A DNA stretch of 64,000 bases from Actinoplanes solisilvae (GCF_003999975.1 NZ_RJAC01000008.1:62001-126000), one strand, 5' to 3'; shown: positions 33,302-42,096, counted from the stretch's first letter. Translations and numbers: made by a program. The notes: a model not told the origin generated them from the letters alone.

Positions 33302-34611
33302 ACACTCCCCCGGCCGACGGAGAGCCGCCGCTGCCGGTCGGCAGCGCTCCGCCGACCGGCGGCGGCCCCTCCACACCCGCGCCCAAGATCGGCCGGGGTG
33401 GGGGCGGTCAGAGCGAGGGCAGCCCGGGCAGAGGTGGGGGGAACGCGCGGAAAGTTGCCCTGGCCGCGCTGCGCAGGTGGCGGCGGGCGGCTGGGATCAC
33501 CGGGCGCGGCTACGGGATTCTGCTGGCGACGGTCCTGCTGACCGGCGTCGGGTTCCGGTACGGGTATTCGGAGCTGGCCCTGTTGGGGGCGGCGGCCGGG
33601 GTTGCGCTGGGTTGTGCGGTCGGGTTCGCGTCCTGGCGGCCGCGGCTGAACGTGGAACGGGTCGCGGAGCCGGATCGGGTCGCGCGGGGCGAGCCGGCCC
33701 GGATGACAGTCACCGTACGGAATTCCAGCCGGATGCGCGGGGCCGATCTTGTTGCCTCGGACCGGGTCGGCGAGCGGGCGGTGGACGTACCGTTGCTGCG
33801 GTTGCGGCCCGGGAAGGACACGACGGTCGATTATCCCGTGCCGACCAGCCGGCGCGGGATCGTCGAGGTCGGACCGTTGCGGGTCACCCGTGGGGACCCG
33901 TTGGGGCTGGTCACTCTCGCCCGGTCGTACGGGGGGATCTCGGAGGTCTGGGTGCATCCGCGGATACATCTGCTGCGGGCGGTGCCGGCGGGGATGGCTC
34001 GCAGCCTTGACGGGCGGATCGACAAGGTGCCGCACGGGACGATCACATTCGACTCGTTGCGCGAATATGTGGTCGGCGACGAACTGCGGCGGGTGCACTG
34101 GCGGTCGAGCGCCAAAGTCGGCGAACTGATGGTGCGCGAGCAGCTCGACACGTCTGAGCCGACCATCGTCGTGCTGCTCGACGATCGGGCGGCTGCTCAT
34201 CCGGATCCGGAGTCGTTCGAGTCGGCCTGCGAGGGTGCGGCGTCCATTGTGGCGGCGGCGGTTCGCGAGGACCTGCCGGTCAGCCTGCACCTGGTGTCGG
34301 GCGACGGGAACGGGCCCTACCTGGACGTGCTGACCGAGGCGGGCCTGCGGGCGGGCGATCTGGCGGCGACCTTGAGACACGTACGGGCTCAGCGGCTCGG
34401 CGACACGCTGGTGTTCCTGACCGGGCCCGGGGGTCGCGACGATCTGGGTGCGGTGAGTGCGCTGCGAGGGGCGTACGCGGTGGTTCTGGCCGGGCTTTTC
34501 GGCGATCGGGACGGGGCGCCGGTGTCGGGCGGCGGGAACGGGCTGATCGTCGTCGAGGCGGCCGACGGGGAGGAGTTCGCGGGCGCCTGGGACGGGGTGC
34601 GCGGATGGTGA
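33298..34611 (+). CDS. DUF58 domain-containing membrane protein
   Basis: A 437-residue protein, start GTG 33298 in a GTGA overlap with the MoxR stop. After a Pro/Gly-rich N-terminus, two hydrophobic helices lie at about 71-115 (YGILLATVLLTGVGF, LALLGAAAGVALGC). The DUF58 signature reads REYVVGDELRRVHWRSSAKV at about 255-275. The rest has a VWA-like fold (TIVVLLDDRAA with a D-x-D... pattern). In the known MoxR-DUF58 pairs this protein is the partner of the ATPase. The next gene starts at 34605, 7 bases before its stop. Confidence 0.92.
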   Translation: MNTPPADGEPPLPVGSAPPTGGGPSTPAPKIGRGGGGQSEGSPGRGGGNARKVALAALRRWRRAAGITGRGYGILLATVLLTGVGFRYGYSELALLGAAAGVALGCAVGFASWRPRLNVERVAEPDRVARGEPARMTVTVRNSSRMRGADLVASDRVGERAVDVPLLRLRPGKDTTVDYPVPTSRRGIVEVGPLRVTRGDPLGLVTLARSYGGISEVWVHPRIHLLRAVPAGMARSLDGRIDKVPHGTITFDSLREYVVGDELRRVHWRSSAKVGELMVREQLDTSEPTIVVLLDDRAAAHPDPESFESACEGAASIVAAAVREDLPVSLHLVSGDGNGPYLDVLTEAGLRAGDLAATLRHVRAQRLGDTLVFLTGPGGRDDLGAVSALRGAYAVVLAGLFGDRDGAPVSGGGNGLIVVEAADGEEFAGAWDGVRGW

Positions 34612-36740
34612 AGTGGGTGCTCGCCGCCGCACTGGCCGGGATGATCACGCTGGCCGGGGTGGCGCTCGGGCGGATCTTCGTCGGGGCGCTGCTGGTCGAG
34701 CTCATCGCGGGGGCGGCGGTCGCGTCGGTCGGGGTGAGTCTCGCTTGCCGGCGACTGCCGAACTGGGTGGTCGCGCCGCTGTCGGCCGTGCTGCTGGGCG
34801 GGTACACCGTGGCGGCGTTGCGGATCGCGGCGAGCCGGGCCGAGATGATCGAGCCGCTGGCCCAGGTCGTCCGGGAATCGGTCGTGAACGGGATCCCGCG
34901 GCTGCTCACGGCCATGATCCCCGTCGAGCCGACGCCGGAGACGGTTGTCGTGCCGGTGATCGCGGCCTGGCTGGCGGGGCTGGCGGGGGCGGAGGTCGCG
35001 CTTCGGGCCGGGCGGGTGCTGCTGGGACTCGTACCGGTGGTGGGGCTTTACGCCGGGGCGCTGTATGTCGTCGGGCCCAATGCGGGGTCGGCCGTGGAGA
35101 CCACGCTGGGGTTCGCGGCGCTCGCGGTGGTAACGCTGGCGGTCGGCTCCGCGCGGCCGGCGGGTAAGGCGCCGAAGCGGTGGAGAGCAATCGGGGGCAC
35201 GACGGTCGTGCTCGCGCTGGTAGCGGCCGTGGGCCCGTGGATCGGGAGCCAGGTCGGGGCGGTGCCGGTCGACCCGCGGCGGTATGTCGAGCCGCCTCAG
35301 GTGGACAGCCTCGACGAAAGCCCGCTCAACCGGATCTCGGGGTGGGCGCTGACTCCGAAGTTGCCGCTGCTGAAAGTGTCGCCCGCGGCGGCGCCCGGGA
35401 AACGGGTGCGGTTGCGGCTGGCGGTGCTGCCCGACTACGACGGGGTGACGTGGCGGGTCGGAGCCATTTATCGCAACGCCGGTCGGGTGCTGCCGGCCCC
35501 GCCGAAGCTGCCGGACGCGCAGGTCACCGAGGTGCGCCAGACGGTCGTCGTCGAAGGGCTGACCGGGCGGCTGCTGCCTGTCGTGCCGACGCCGACGGGG
35601 GTGGACGGGGCTCGGGTCGCGTTCGACGCCGCTACCGGCACGATGATCCGGCCGGAGGGATTGCAGCCGGGACTGACGTACGCGGTGAAGTCTGAGCTGC
35701 AGACACCGGATCTGAACCTGTTGCCCAGCGCGGAGGTGCCCTCGGGAGACGCGGTGGCGCGCTATCTGGCGGTCGGCGGGGCTGAGGTGCCGGAGCAGAT
35801 TCAGCGGCTCGCGGATCAGCTCGCGCAGGACAACGGGGCGGCGTTCGACCGGGCGGCGGCCATCGAGGAGTTTCTGGGCGAGCACTACCGGAAGGTGGCC
35901 GACGCGCCCAGCGGGCACGCGTTGCCGAATCTGAGCTTCTTTCTGTTCGGGGCACGGCAGCAGGGCGGGCAGGTGGGGACGTCGGAGCAGTTCGCGGCGT
36001 CGTTCGCGCTGCTCGCGCGGCTGACGGGGTTGCCGAGCCGGGTGGTGGTGGGGTTCGACGCTCCGGCGGCCGGTGGGATCGTGACGGCGGCTCATGCGCT
36101 GGCCTGGCCGGAGGTGTTGTTCGACGGGCTGGGGTGGGTGGCGTTCGACCCGATGCCCGAGAGCAAGGATCCGCGGCCGGTCGAGGAGGACTTCACTCCC
36201 GAGCCGACCAAGCCGCCGTCGCCGCCGTCGGAAGCGCCAACGCCGTCGGCTTCGGTCGCGTCGTCGCAGGCGGCTGCGGCGCCAGGACCCGAGGCGAAAG
36301 GCGGGCCCTCGGCGGGGCTGATCGCGGGAGGGGTTCCGCTGGTCGTGCTGTTCGCGGCGGCCGGGATCGTCGTGCTGTTGCGGGGATCGCTACGAAGGCG
36401 GCGCCTGACCGAGGGCGGGCCGGACGAGCGGATCGCGGGGGCGTGGGCGGAGTTCCGGGACGCGCTGCGGCTCACGGGACAGCCGGTTCCAGCGCATTTC
36501 GCGGCGACGGAGGCGGCGGCGTACGCCCAGCAGGCCGCACCGGACGATCTGCCGCCGCTCGACCACCTCGTCGCGGGGATCAACACGGTCGGGTTCGCGC
36601 CCGGAGCGGCCGACGACGGTCAAGCAGCACGCGCGGGTGAACAGGCCGTCGCGTACGCGGAAGCGCTTCGCTCCCGTCGATCGTGGTGGCGGCGACTCTG
36701 GTGGAGCATCCACCCAGGACCGCTGCGATGGCGGCGCTAG
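34605..36740 (+). CDS. TgpA-like transglutaminase-fold membrane protein, Cys-less
   Basis: A 711-residue protein: about six hydrophobic helices in the first 220 residues, an extracytoplasmic part with a transglutaminase core (about 420-530), a disordered Pro/Ser linker, one more helix (about 570-592, AGLIAGGVPLVVLFAAAGIV), and a C-terminal DUF4129-like cytoplasmic tail (EFRDALRLTGQPVPAH). The core motif reads GTSEQFAASFALLARLTGLPSRVV where catalytic members have Cys at the Ser position; the later His region AAHALAWPEV is kept. So cross-linking activity is doubtful. ATG 34605 overlaps DUF58 by 7 bases. It ends convergently with the next gene, overlapping 4 bases. Confidence 0.9.
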   Translation: MVKWVLAAALAGMITLAGVALGRIFVGALLVELIAGAAVASVGVSLACRRLPNWVVAPLSAVLLGGYTVAALRIAASRAEMIEPLAQVVRESVVNGIPRLLTAMIPVEPTPETVVVPVIAAWLAGLAGAEVALRAGRVLLGLVPVVGLYAGALYVVGPNAGSAVETTLGFAALAVVTLAVGSARPAGKAPKRWRAIGGTTVVLALVAAVGPWIGSQVGAVPVDPRRYVEPPQVDSLDESPLNRISGWALTPKLPLLKVSPAAAPGKRVRLRLAVLPDYDGVTWRVGAIYRNAGRVLPAPPKLPDAQVTEVRQTVVVEGLTGRLLPVVPTPTGVDGARVAFDAATGTMIRPEGLQPGLTYAVKSELQTPDLNLLPSAEVPSGDAVARYLAVGGAEVPEQIQRLADQLAQDNGAAFDRAAAIEEFLGEHYRKVADAPSGHALPNLSFFLFGARQQGGQVGTSEQFAASFALLARLTGLPSRVVVGFDAPAAGGIVTAAHALAWPEVLFDGLGWVAFDPMPESKDPRPVEEDFTPEPTKPPSPPSEAPTPSASVASSQAAAAPGPEAKGGPSAGLIAGGVPLVVLFAAAGIVVLLRGSLRRRRLTEGGPDERIAGAWAEFRDALRLTGQPVPAHFAATEAAAYAQQAAPDDLPPLDHLVAGINTVGFAPGAADDGQAARAGEQAVAYAEALRSRRSWWRRLWWSIHPGPLRWRR

Positions 36741-37516
36741 ACGTCGACGACCAGAGCCCGGTGATCGGAGACTTCCGGCGCCGCGAGGATCTCGAAGTGC
36801 TTCACGGCGGCCACGTCCGAGACGAGCAGATAGCTCGCGTGCCGCACCGGCTTGCGGTAACGAGCCGTACGCGTGTCGGCCTCTCCCACCAGGTCGGTCA
36901 GCCCGGCCTCAGCCAGGATCGCGAACGTCTCGCTGCCCGGCAGCAGATTCAGGTCGCCGCCGAGCACCACGAGCTCACCCGGCCGGCGGACACGGCGCAC
37001 GAACGAAGCCAAGCGCGTGGCCTGCGCCCGCCGCGCCGCGGTGTCGCCCTTCCCGGCCGGATCCCGCAGCCCGTGCGCCTGCACGACACAGACCCCCGGC
37101 ACGTGCACGGCCAGCGCGTTGCGGGGCCGATCCCCGGTCGGCCATTCGTCATGGTCGGTGAATTGCCCGTGGACGAACGCCGAGTCGATCCCGATCACCG
37201 GCAACCGCGGGGCGACCAGCGTCGCCACCCCGAAGTCCTGCCGGTGGCGTCCTCCCCCGGCGGCGTCGAACACCGGACCCGAGTCGCTGGCCACGAAAAC
37301 CGACTGGTAGCCCGGCAGCGCCGCCCCGACGTCAGCGACAAGTGAGGCGCGCTGGGGCAGCGCACGCTCGCCGTCCTCGAACCGCGTCCAGCCCGTCAGA
37401 CCCGGGGTACGCGTCATTTCCTGCAGGCAGACGACATCGGCCCCGCTCGTCGGGAGCCAGGCGACGAGCGGGTCGTGCAGGGCGCCGCCCCAGGCATTCA
37501 ACATCATGATGCGCAC
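36737..37516 (-). CDS. Endonuclease/exonuclease/phosphatase family protein
   Basis: A 259-residue protein of the EEP superfamily. Metal and catalytic motifs are visible: MLNAWGG at the start, VVCLQEM (Glu), VVQAHGL, VVLGGDLNLLPGS (DxN) and SDHRALVVDV at the end. No signal peptide, so cytoplasmic. The members hydrolyse phosphodiesters or phosphate esters of diverse substrates, so DNA is not certain. It is a single gene, convergent with the transglutaminase-fold gene and divergent from the lipoprotein at 37615. Confidence 0.9.
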   Translation of the reverse strand: MRIMMLNAWGGALHDPLVAWLPTSGADVVCLQEMTRTPGLTGWTRFEDGERALPQRASLVADVGAALPGYQSVFVASDSGPVFDAAGGGRHRQDFGVATLVAPRLPVIGIDSAFVHGQFTDHDEWPTGDRPRNALAVHVPGVCVVQAHGLRDPAGKGDTAARRAQATRLASFVRRVRRPGELVVLGGDLNLLPGSETFAILAEAGLTDLVGEADTRTARYRKPVRHASYLLVSDVAAVKHFEILAAPEVSDHRALVVDV

Positions 37517-37614
37517 GCGGCAATTATTCCTACGGTTCCGTCAATCCCCGCCGATGGGGCGAGTTGGCATGCCCCACTACTCTGGGCAGGCCTAAATCAC
37601 GGGGACGGAGATTC

Positions 37615-38604
37615 ATGCGTACTCTTCTCGCCGGCACCCTCGCCGGGGTCACCACCATCGCCCTCCTCGGCGGTTGCGCCGCCAAGGAGATCCAAGCGCT
37701 CGAGCCCAAGCTCGAACTGCGCAATGCCGCCCAGCAGCTCGCCGACGCGAAGCAGGCCGGGTTCACCCTCAAGCTGTCCGGCAGCGTCGACGACCTGATC
37801 GCCGCGGCCAAGGCCGACGACCCGTCGTTCAAGGCCGACGACGAGAAGATCATGAAGCAGATCTTCAACTCGTCGATCACGATGGCGTACGACAAGGCCG
37901 GCGACGGCGCCGAGGACGACATGTCGAGCCTGTCCGCGACTGTCGACGGCGTCACCGGCACCGAGATCCGCTTCGTCGGCGGGCTGCTCTACGCGAAGGC
38001 GCCGGTCAGCGAGCTGGCCAAGAAGTTCGGCGCCTCCGACAAAGACCTCAAGGAGATGACCGGCGGCGGGGGCGCCAACCCCGGCTTCGACGCCTTCTTC
38101 GGCGGCAAGTGGGTCTCGCTCGACACGAAGCAGCTCACCGAGATGGCCGAGCAGGGCACCGGCACCGGCACCACCCCGGCCGAGCAGCAGAAGGCGCTCG
38201 CCGAGCTCACGACCAGCGCCACCAACCTGCTCGAGGGCGCCGACGTGGTCCGCGACAGCGCCGACGACAAGCACCTGATCGTCACGTCGTCGACCGCCAA
38301 GGCCGCCGCCGAGGGGCAGCGTCTGGTGAAGGCGATCAACCCGGCCCTCGCCGGTGAGCTGCCGACCGAGCAGCCCAAGGACCGTCCGGTCGTACTCGAC
38401 CTGTGGCTCGACAACGGCAAGCTGACCGCCGCCGAGATCAACGTGCTGCAGTTCGTCGACGGCGCCAAGGGCCGGGTCGCGGCCCGCATCGAGGTCACCG
38501 ACGGCGCGAAGATCACCGCTCCGGAGGGCGCGACGAAGATCGACCTGTCGGGCCTGGCCCCGCTGCTGGCCGAGGCCGGCGGCGGTAAGGGTGTCGGCGC
38601 ATAG
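37615..38604 (+). CDS. Lipoprotein (LppX/LprG-like size)
   Basis: A 329-residue predicted lipoprotein: N-terminus MRTLLAGTLAGVTTIALLGGC with lipobox LGGC, Cys at residue 21. The mature part is acidic/basic mixed, contains GGKWVSLDTKQLTEMAEQGT and a later beta-strand pattern (RPVVLDLWLDNGKLTAAEIN), recalling actinobacterial lipoproteins of the LppX/LprG or DUF6612-like shape; I cannot assign the family. ATG 37615 has CGGAG about 6 bases upstream. It is followed by a hairpin terminator and is a single-gene unit. Confidence 0.8.
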   Translation: MRTLLAGTLAGVTTIALLGGCAAKEIQALEPKLELRNAAQQLADAKQAGFTLKLSGSVDDLIAAAKADDPSFKADDEKIMKQIFNSSITMAYDKAGDGAEDDMSSLSATVDGVTGTEIRFVGGLLYAKAPVSELAKKFGASDKDLKEMTGGGGANPGFDAFFGGKWVSLDTKQLTEMAEQGTGTGTTPAEQQKALAELTTSATNLLEGADVVRDSADDKHLIVTSSTAKAAAEGQRLVKAINPALAGELPTEQPKDRPVVLDLWLDNGKLTAAEINVLQFVDGAKGRVAARIEVTDGAKITAPEGATKIDLSGLAPLLAEAGGGKGVGA

Positions 38605-38626
38605 CCAGTAGGCGCGTAAGCAACCG

Positions 38627-38650
38627 GGGGCGGGCCACATGGTCCGCCCC
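38627..38650 (+). terminator. Hairpin terminator after the lipoprotein gene
   Basis: GGGGCGGGCCA and TGGTCCGCCCC form an 11-base stem with one mismatch and a 2-base loop at 38627-38650, followed by TTCAACATTT. It lies 23 bases beyond the stop of the lipoprotein gene and just before the next start at 38686. Confidence 0.7.
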
Positions 38651-38685
38651 TTCAACATTTGAACTCTGGCCTTTAGGCTCGGCCC

Positions 38686-39603
38686 GTGGCAACGGTCTCG
38701 ATCATCGGCGGCGGCGTCATCGGCCTGACCGTCGCCCACGAGCTCGCCACCGACGGCCACGACGTCACCGTCATCGCGGCCCGCGACCACCACGCCTCGG
38801 TGTCGTCGGTCGCCGCCGCGATCTGGTTCCCCCACGCCGTTTCGGCCACCGCGCGCGTGCTCGCCTCCGCGTCCACGTCCTACGACCGCCTGGTGGCGCT
38901 GGCCGACGACCCCACTTCCGGTGTACGGCTCCGCCACGGCACGGTCGTCCACCGCACCCCCGATCCCGACCTGAGCTGGACCACCGCGCTGCCCGACGTA
39001 GCTGCCACCCCCACCGGCGTACGTTGCCTGCTCCCCCTCGCCGTGACCGACGTCTATCTGTCGTGGCTTCGCAAGAAAGATCAAGACCTGGGCGTACGTT
39101 TTGAGGCCCGCCCGGTGTCGTCCGTTTCGCTCGACGAGGTGCCGGGCGACGCGGTGGTGGTGGCCGCCGGTCTGGGTTCGGCGGCCCTGGTGGGCGGCGA
39201 CGACGAGCTGTACCCGATCCGCGGCCAGGTTGTGCGCCTGGCCAACCCCGGCCTGACCGACTGGCTCCTCGACGGCGACAACCCGGCCGGCCTCACCTAC
39301 GTGGTTCCCCGCGACCACGACGTGGTGTGCGGCGGCACCGACGACGTCGGCTCCTGGGACGAGACGATCCACGACGACGTCGAGGCCGGCATTCTGGCCC
39401 GAGTGACCGCCCTGGTCCCGGAACTCGAGGGCCAGGCGATTCTCTCCCGCGCGGTCGGGTTGCGTCCGGCCCGCTCCGGCGTACGCCTGGAACTCGTGCC
39501 CGGACACCCCCGCCCGGTGATCGCCTGCTACGGCCACGGCGGCGCCGGTTTCACCCTCTCGTGGGGTGAGGCCGCCGACGTAGCCGCACTGCTCAACCGA
39601 TGA
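38686..39603 (+). CDS. FAD-dependent D-amino-acid-oxidase-like protein
   Basis: A 305-residue flavoenzyme of the DAO family. The FAD-binding motif is SIIGGGVIGLTVAHELA; SSVAAAIWFPHAV is the second conserved segment. Near the end VGLRPARSGVRLE holds the substrate-binding Arg and YGHGGAGFTLSWG closes the FAD site; these match D-amino-acid oxidases rather than glycine oxidases. Expected reaction: oxidative deamination of a D-amino acid with release of H2O2. GTG 38686 is the start. No Pts1-like end. It is a single gene after the lipoprotein terminator. Confidence 0.88.
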   Translation: MATVSIIGGGVIGLTVAHELATDGHDVTVIAARDHHASVSSVAAAIWFPHAVSATARVLASASTSYDRLVALADDPTSGVRLRHGTVVHRTPDPDLSWTTALPDVAATPTGVRCLLPLAVTDVYLSWLRKKDQDLGVRFEARPVSSVSLDEVPGDAVVVAAGLGSAALVGGDDELYPIRGQVVRLANPGLTDWLLDGDNPAGLTYVVPRDHDVVCGGTDDVGSWDETIHDDVEAGILARVTALVPELEGQAILSRAVGLRPARSGVRLELVPGHPRPVIACYGHGGAGFTLSWGEAADVAALLNR

Positions 39604-39639
39604 CGACGCGGAAGCGTTCCTGCGCCCCGTCGGCGATCT

Positions 39640-39900
39640 GTGCCCCCACGCCGGGTTCCTCGCTGCCCCACACCCGGCCGTCCTTGACCACCGGCGGCAC
39701 GTGCCGATGCCGGGCAGCAGAAGCGTGGTGAGCCGGGCGCGGGACATGTTGGCCGCGGCGGCCTCGAGCCACTCCCAGTCGGTGTGCGAGCCGGGCCGTA
39801 GTTGAGGCTGCCGCCCGCGAGGCCGTCGCCGTGCGAGACCTCGATGCCGTCGACCCGGGCCGCGTCGAGCGCCCCGACAGATCGACAAGCGTTTCCCGTA
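39640..39900 (-). pseudogene. 4-hydroxy-2-oxovalerate aldolase fragment
   Basis: On the minus strand, in more than one frame, the text reads GALDAARVDGIEVSHGDGLA, then GSLNYGP and SHTDWEWLEAAAANMSRARL followed by TTLLLPGIGT. This is the N-terminal region of 4-hydroxy-2-oxovalerate aldolase (MhpE/BphI type). A missing base before SHTDW breaks the frame. The first 30 or so residues and everything after LLLPGIGT are gone, and the sequence then continues with unrelated residues ending at about 39597. No dehydrogenase partner is present. Confidence 0.65.
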
Positions 39901-40073
39901 CGGCGCCAGGGCCGCGGGCGTAGTCACGCCGCCGACCCGGCCGCCCCGGGCCGGTTCGTCCTGTCGCCGAGTTCCGGTAGGCGGAATCGGGTGGCGTTTC
40001 CGCACGCGGGCACGATCTTGGAACTCTCGGGCAGAAGCTGCCGCCCGGGCCGCCGTTCTGGTTGAGTGGCACC

Positions 40074-40283
40074 ATGACCAACCACGTGTACCGGCTCAGC
40101 GAGGTCGTGGGGAGCAGCCCGACCAGCATCGACGACGCGATCAAGACGGCGCTGAAGAAGGCGTCCCGGACAGTGCGCAACATCGAATGGTTCGAGACCC
40201 AGGAGATCCGGGGCCAGGTCGTCGACGGCGACGTCGCGCACTATCAGGTCCGGCTGAAAATCGGCTTCCGCGTCGAAGACTGA
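40074..40283 (+). CDS. Dodecin family protein
   Basis: A 69-residue protein with the dodecin pattern: MTNHVYRLSEVVGSSPTSID, then IKTALKKASRTVRNIEWFET (the Trp that stacks on flavin) and ending VRLKIGFRVED. Dodecins form hollow 12-mers that store flavin or coenzyme A. The length is normal. ATG 40074 is chosen; a second start a few codons earlier is possible. The gene stands alone, convergent with the insertase gene. Confidence 0.93.
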   Translation: MTNHVYRLSEVVGSSPTSIDDAIKTALKKASRTVRNIEWFETQEIRGQVVDGDVAHYQVRLKIGFRVED

Positions 40284-40308
40284 GGTCAGACCGCGGGCGC
40301 TGACGCCG

Positions 40309-41085
40309 TCAGGTCGCGGGCACGGGCGTCGGCGCGGGCAGCGGGTGGCGGCGCAGGAGCCACGCCTGCTGGCCCAGGGCGAAGATGTTCTGCGTGGTCC
40401 AGTAAAGGACGACGCCGATCGGGAAGATCACGCCGGAGACGAGCAGCGACAGCGGCAACCCGTACAGCATCAGGGTTTGCACGAGACGCTGCTGAGGGTC
40501 GTCGGCCGGGCCGTTCTGCGCCATCGTCATGCGGGTGGTGAGGAACGTGGTGATCACCATGGCGGCGATCAGGGCGGCGGAGACGAGCATGACCACGGTG
40601 CCGCCGCTGCTGAAACTCGAGGCGAGAGGGGCGCCGAGCAGGGTGGCGTGCGAGGCGTCGTGGAACTGCTCGGCCGTCCAGCCGTACAAGGTCTGAGTGC
40701 CGGGGTCGGTCGTGCTCGGCTTCAGGTGGCGCAACACGTGGAACAGGCCGAGGAAAACGGGCGCCTGCAGAATCAAAGGCAAGAAGCCCGCGTACGGGCT
40801 GACGCCCTCGCGCTTGTAGAGAGCGGAGACGGCAGTGGCGAAGGCCATGCGGTCGCCCTTGTGCTCGGCCTGAAGCGACTGGACCTGGGGGCGTAGGCGT
40901 TGAAGGGCGCGCTGAGAGCGGAACTGCCGGACGAACAGCGGCAGAAGAGCAAGCCGGACGGTCAGAACGAGGAAGACAATGCCCAGCACCCAGGACCAGT
41001 CGCCGGGCAGGGCCTGCCAGACGGACTGCCAGAACTGCAGAAGCTCGGAGATGCCGGTATAGATCAGGGACATGATTTCGGACAT
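40309..41085 (-). CDS. YidC/Oxa1 family membrane protein insertase
   Basis: A 258-residue inner-membrane protein. Hydrophobic helices at about 33-55 (VLGIVFLVLTVRLALLPLF, with the conserved Arg), 100-120 (AGFLPLILQAPVFLGLFHVL), 155-180 and 205-230 match the five-helix YidC core, with a charged cytoplasmic segment FRSQRALQRLRPQVQSLQAE between the first two. YidC helps proteins insert into the membrane. This copy is not beside rpmH/rnpA, so it is probably an additional paralogue. The DUF6412-like gene at 41250 lies upstream in the same direction, separated by a short tandem repeat. Confidence 0.92.
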   Translation of the reverse strand: MSEIMSLIYTGISELLQFWQSVWQALPGDWSWVLGIVFLVLTVRLALLPLFVRQFRSQRALQRLRPQVQSLQAEHKGDRMAFATAVSALYKREGVSPYAGFLPLILQAPVFLGLFHVLRHLKPSTTDPGTQTLYGWTAEQFHDASHATLLGAPLASSFSSGGTVVMLVSAALIAAMVITTFLTTRMTMAQNGPADDPQQRLVQTLMLYGLPLSLLVSGVIFPIGVVLYWTTQNIFALGQQAWLLRRHPLPAPTPVPAT

Positions 41086-41171
41086 GGCGGGACCCCTCGG
41101 GGTGAAGAGGACTACTGACGGGCAGGCGTCAGCAGCAGCCGCGTGTGCTTGTCCGGTTCAGCGCGCGAAAC

Positions 41172-41228
41172 GGCTGGCTCAGCGCTCGTTGGCTGGCTCA
41201 GCGCTCGTTGGCTGGCTCAGCGCTTGAA
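41172..41228. repeat. Three tandem 19-bp repeats
   Basis: GGCTGGCTCAGCGCTCGTT occurs at 41172-41190 and 41191-41209 exactly and at 41210-41228 with the last four bases changed. It lies between the insertase gene and the small membrane protein gene. Confidence 0.9.
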
Positions 41229-41249
41229 TTCGCGCGCTATTTGTCCGGG

Positions 41250-41519
41250 TTAGACGGCGGCCGCTGCGGGCCGCGCGGTAGGTCCTCTTGGGCGCGTGCG
41301 CCCGGGGGCGTCAGGGTCGCGGTGACGAGGGACGCCGGCGCTGTTGGCTCGGGTGCGCAGGGCCAGGCCGGAGTGGGCGGGGCGGTCTGCGGCGGTGCGG
41401 CGCAGGAGCAGCAGCACGGCTGCGGCCAGGGCGGCAATCAGCAGCAAGCCCGAGAATGCGGACGGCGTGGCGCCGGTCAGGGAACCGATCACCTGCCATA
41501 GCGCATCCAGCCACGTCAC
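41250..41519 (-). CDS. Small membrane protein, DUF6412-like
   Basis: An 89-residue protein from GTG 41519. One strong helix (SGLLLIAALAAAVLLLLRR) is followed by a basic tail with LRTRANSAGVPRHRDPDAPGRTRPRGP; the RHRDPDAPGR text recalls DUF6412 proteins, which I remember occurring near YidC genes in actinomycetes. The ribosome site is weak. It is just upstream of the insertase gene in the same direction, and the two may act together in the membrane (inference). Confidence 0.6.
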   Translation of the reverse strand: MTWLDALWQVIGSLTGATPSAFSGLLLIAALAAAVLLLLRRTAADRPAHSGLALRTRANSAGVPRHRDPDAPGRTRPRGPTARPAAAAV

Positions 41520-41708
41520 GCTCAGAAGCGTACACGGCCTTTTTGACAGTGACTGATTCTTACGGTGGGACGGCTGAGGCCGTGGCGGCGGCACCCGGGC
41601 CACGACGGAAGCGGGCATGGCAAGCAGGAGGGTGACCAACAGACAGCCGCGAGCGGCGGAAGCGGGCACGGCAAGCCGGGCCGACAGGGGTGGGGCAGAC
41701 TGGGAGGT

Positions 41709-42029
41709 GTGACGAGCGTTGGGTTGGTTCGCAGCTTTGACGTTGCCGAGGGGTGGGGCGTCATCGATGGGGACGACGTGCCGGGTGGGTGCTGGGTTCA
41801 CTTCTCGGTCGTCGCTGCGGACGGGTACCGCGAACTGACTCCCGGCCAGGCCGTCTTCTATCGCGCCGAGGCGGCCGAGCAGGACGGGTTCGGTTACCGG
41901 GCGATCAAGGTCTGGACCACTGACGACGAGCCGGCCGACCAGCGCCTGTCCCCCGGCGCCTCCGCCGCATACCGCAGCACGCTGAGCCTCACCTTTGATC
42001 CGCCGCCCCGGGGTGGCGCGCCGGCCTGA
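41709..42029 (+). CDS. Cold-shock-domain-like protein
   Basis: A 106-residue protein from GTG 41709. The first 65 residues (VTSVGLVRSFDVAEGWGVI, WVHFSVVAADGYRELTPG) follow the cold-shock fold: F-x-x-x-x-G-W-G-V-I replaces the usual KGFGFI, and a VHFS motif is kept. The Gly-Trp instead of Phe at the RNP-1 position may weaken nucleic-acid binding. The C-terminal 40 residues are of low complexity. The ribosome-binding GGGAGG directly abuts the GTG, so the true start may differ by a few codons. Confidence 0.7.
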   Translation: MTSVGLVRSFDVAEGWGVIDGDDVPGGCWVHFSVVAADGYRELTPGQAVFYRAEAAEQDGFGYRAIKVWTTDDEPADQRLSPGASAAYRSTLSLTFDPPPRGGAPA

Positions 42030-42096
42030 TCCGGCTCGCCTTGGACGAACACGGCGAGGTGGGGAACCTGGCCCGGGTCCGCGGTGTCACTCGGGT

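Noticed and set aside
29672..33376. A 1234-codon open frame on the minus strand
   Set aside because: It lies opposite the FN3 and MoxR genes, whose products have clear domains. It is Arg/His/Pro-rich without motifs, as GC-rich antisense frames are.
37597..40005. An 802-codon minus-strand frame
   Set aside because: Antisense to the lipoprotein and DAO genes; only its far end carries text, and that belongs to the aldolase fragment in mixed frames.
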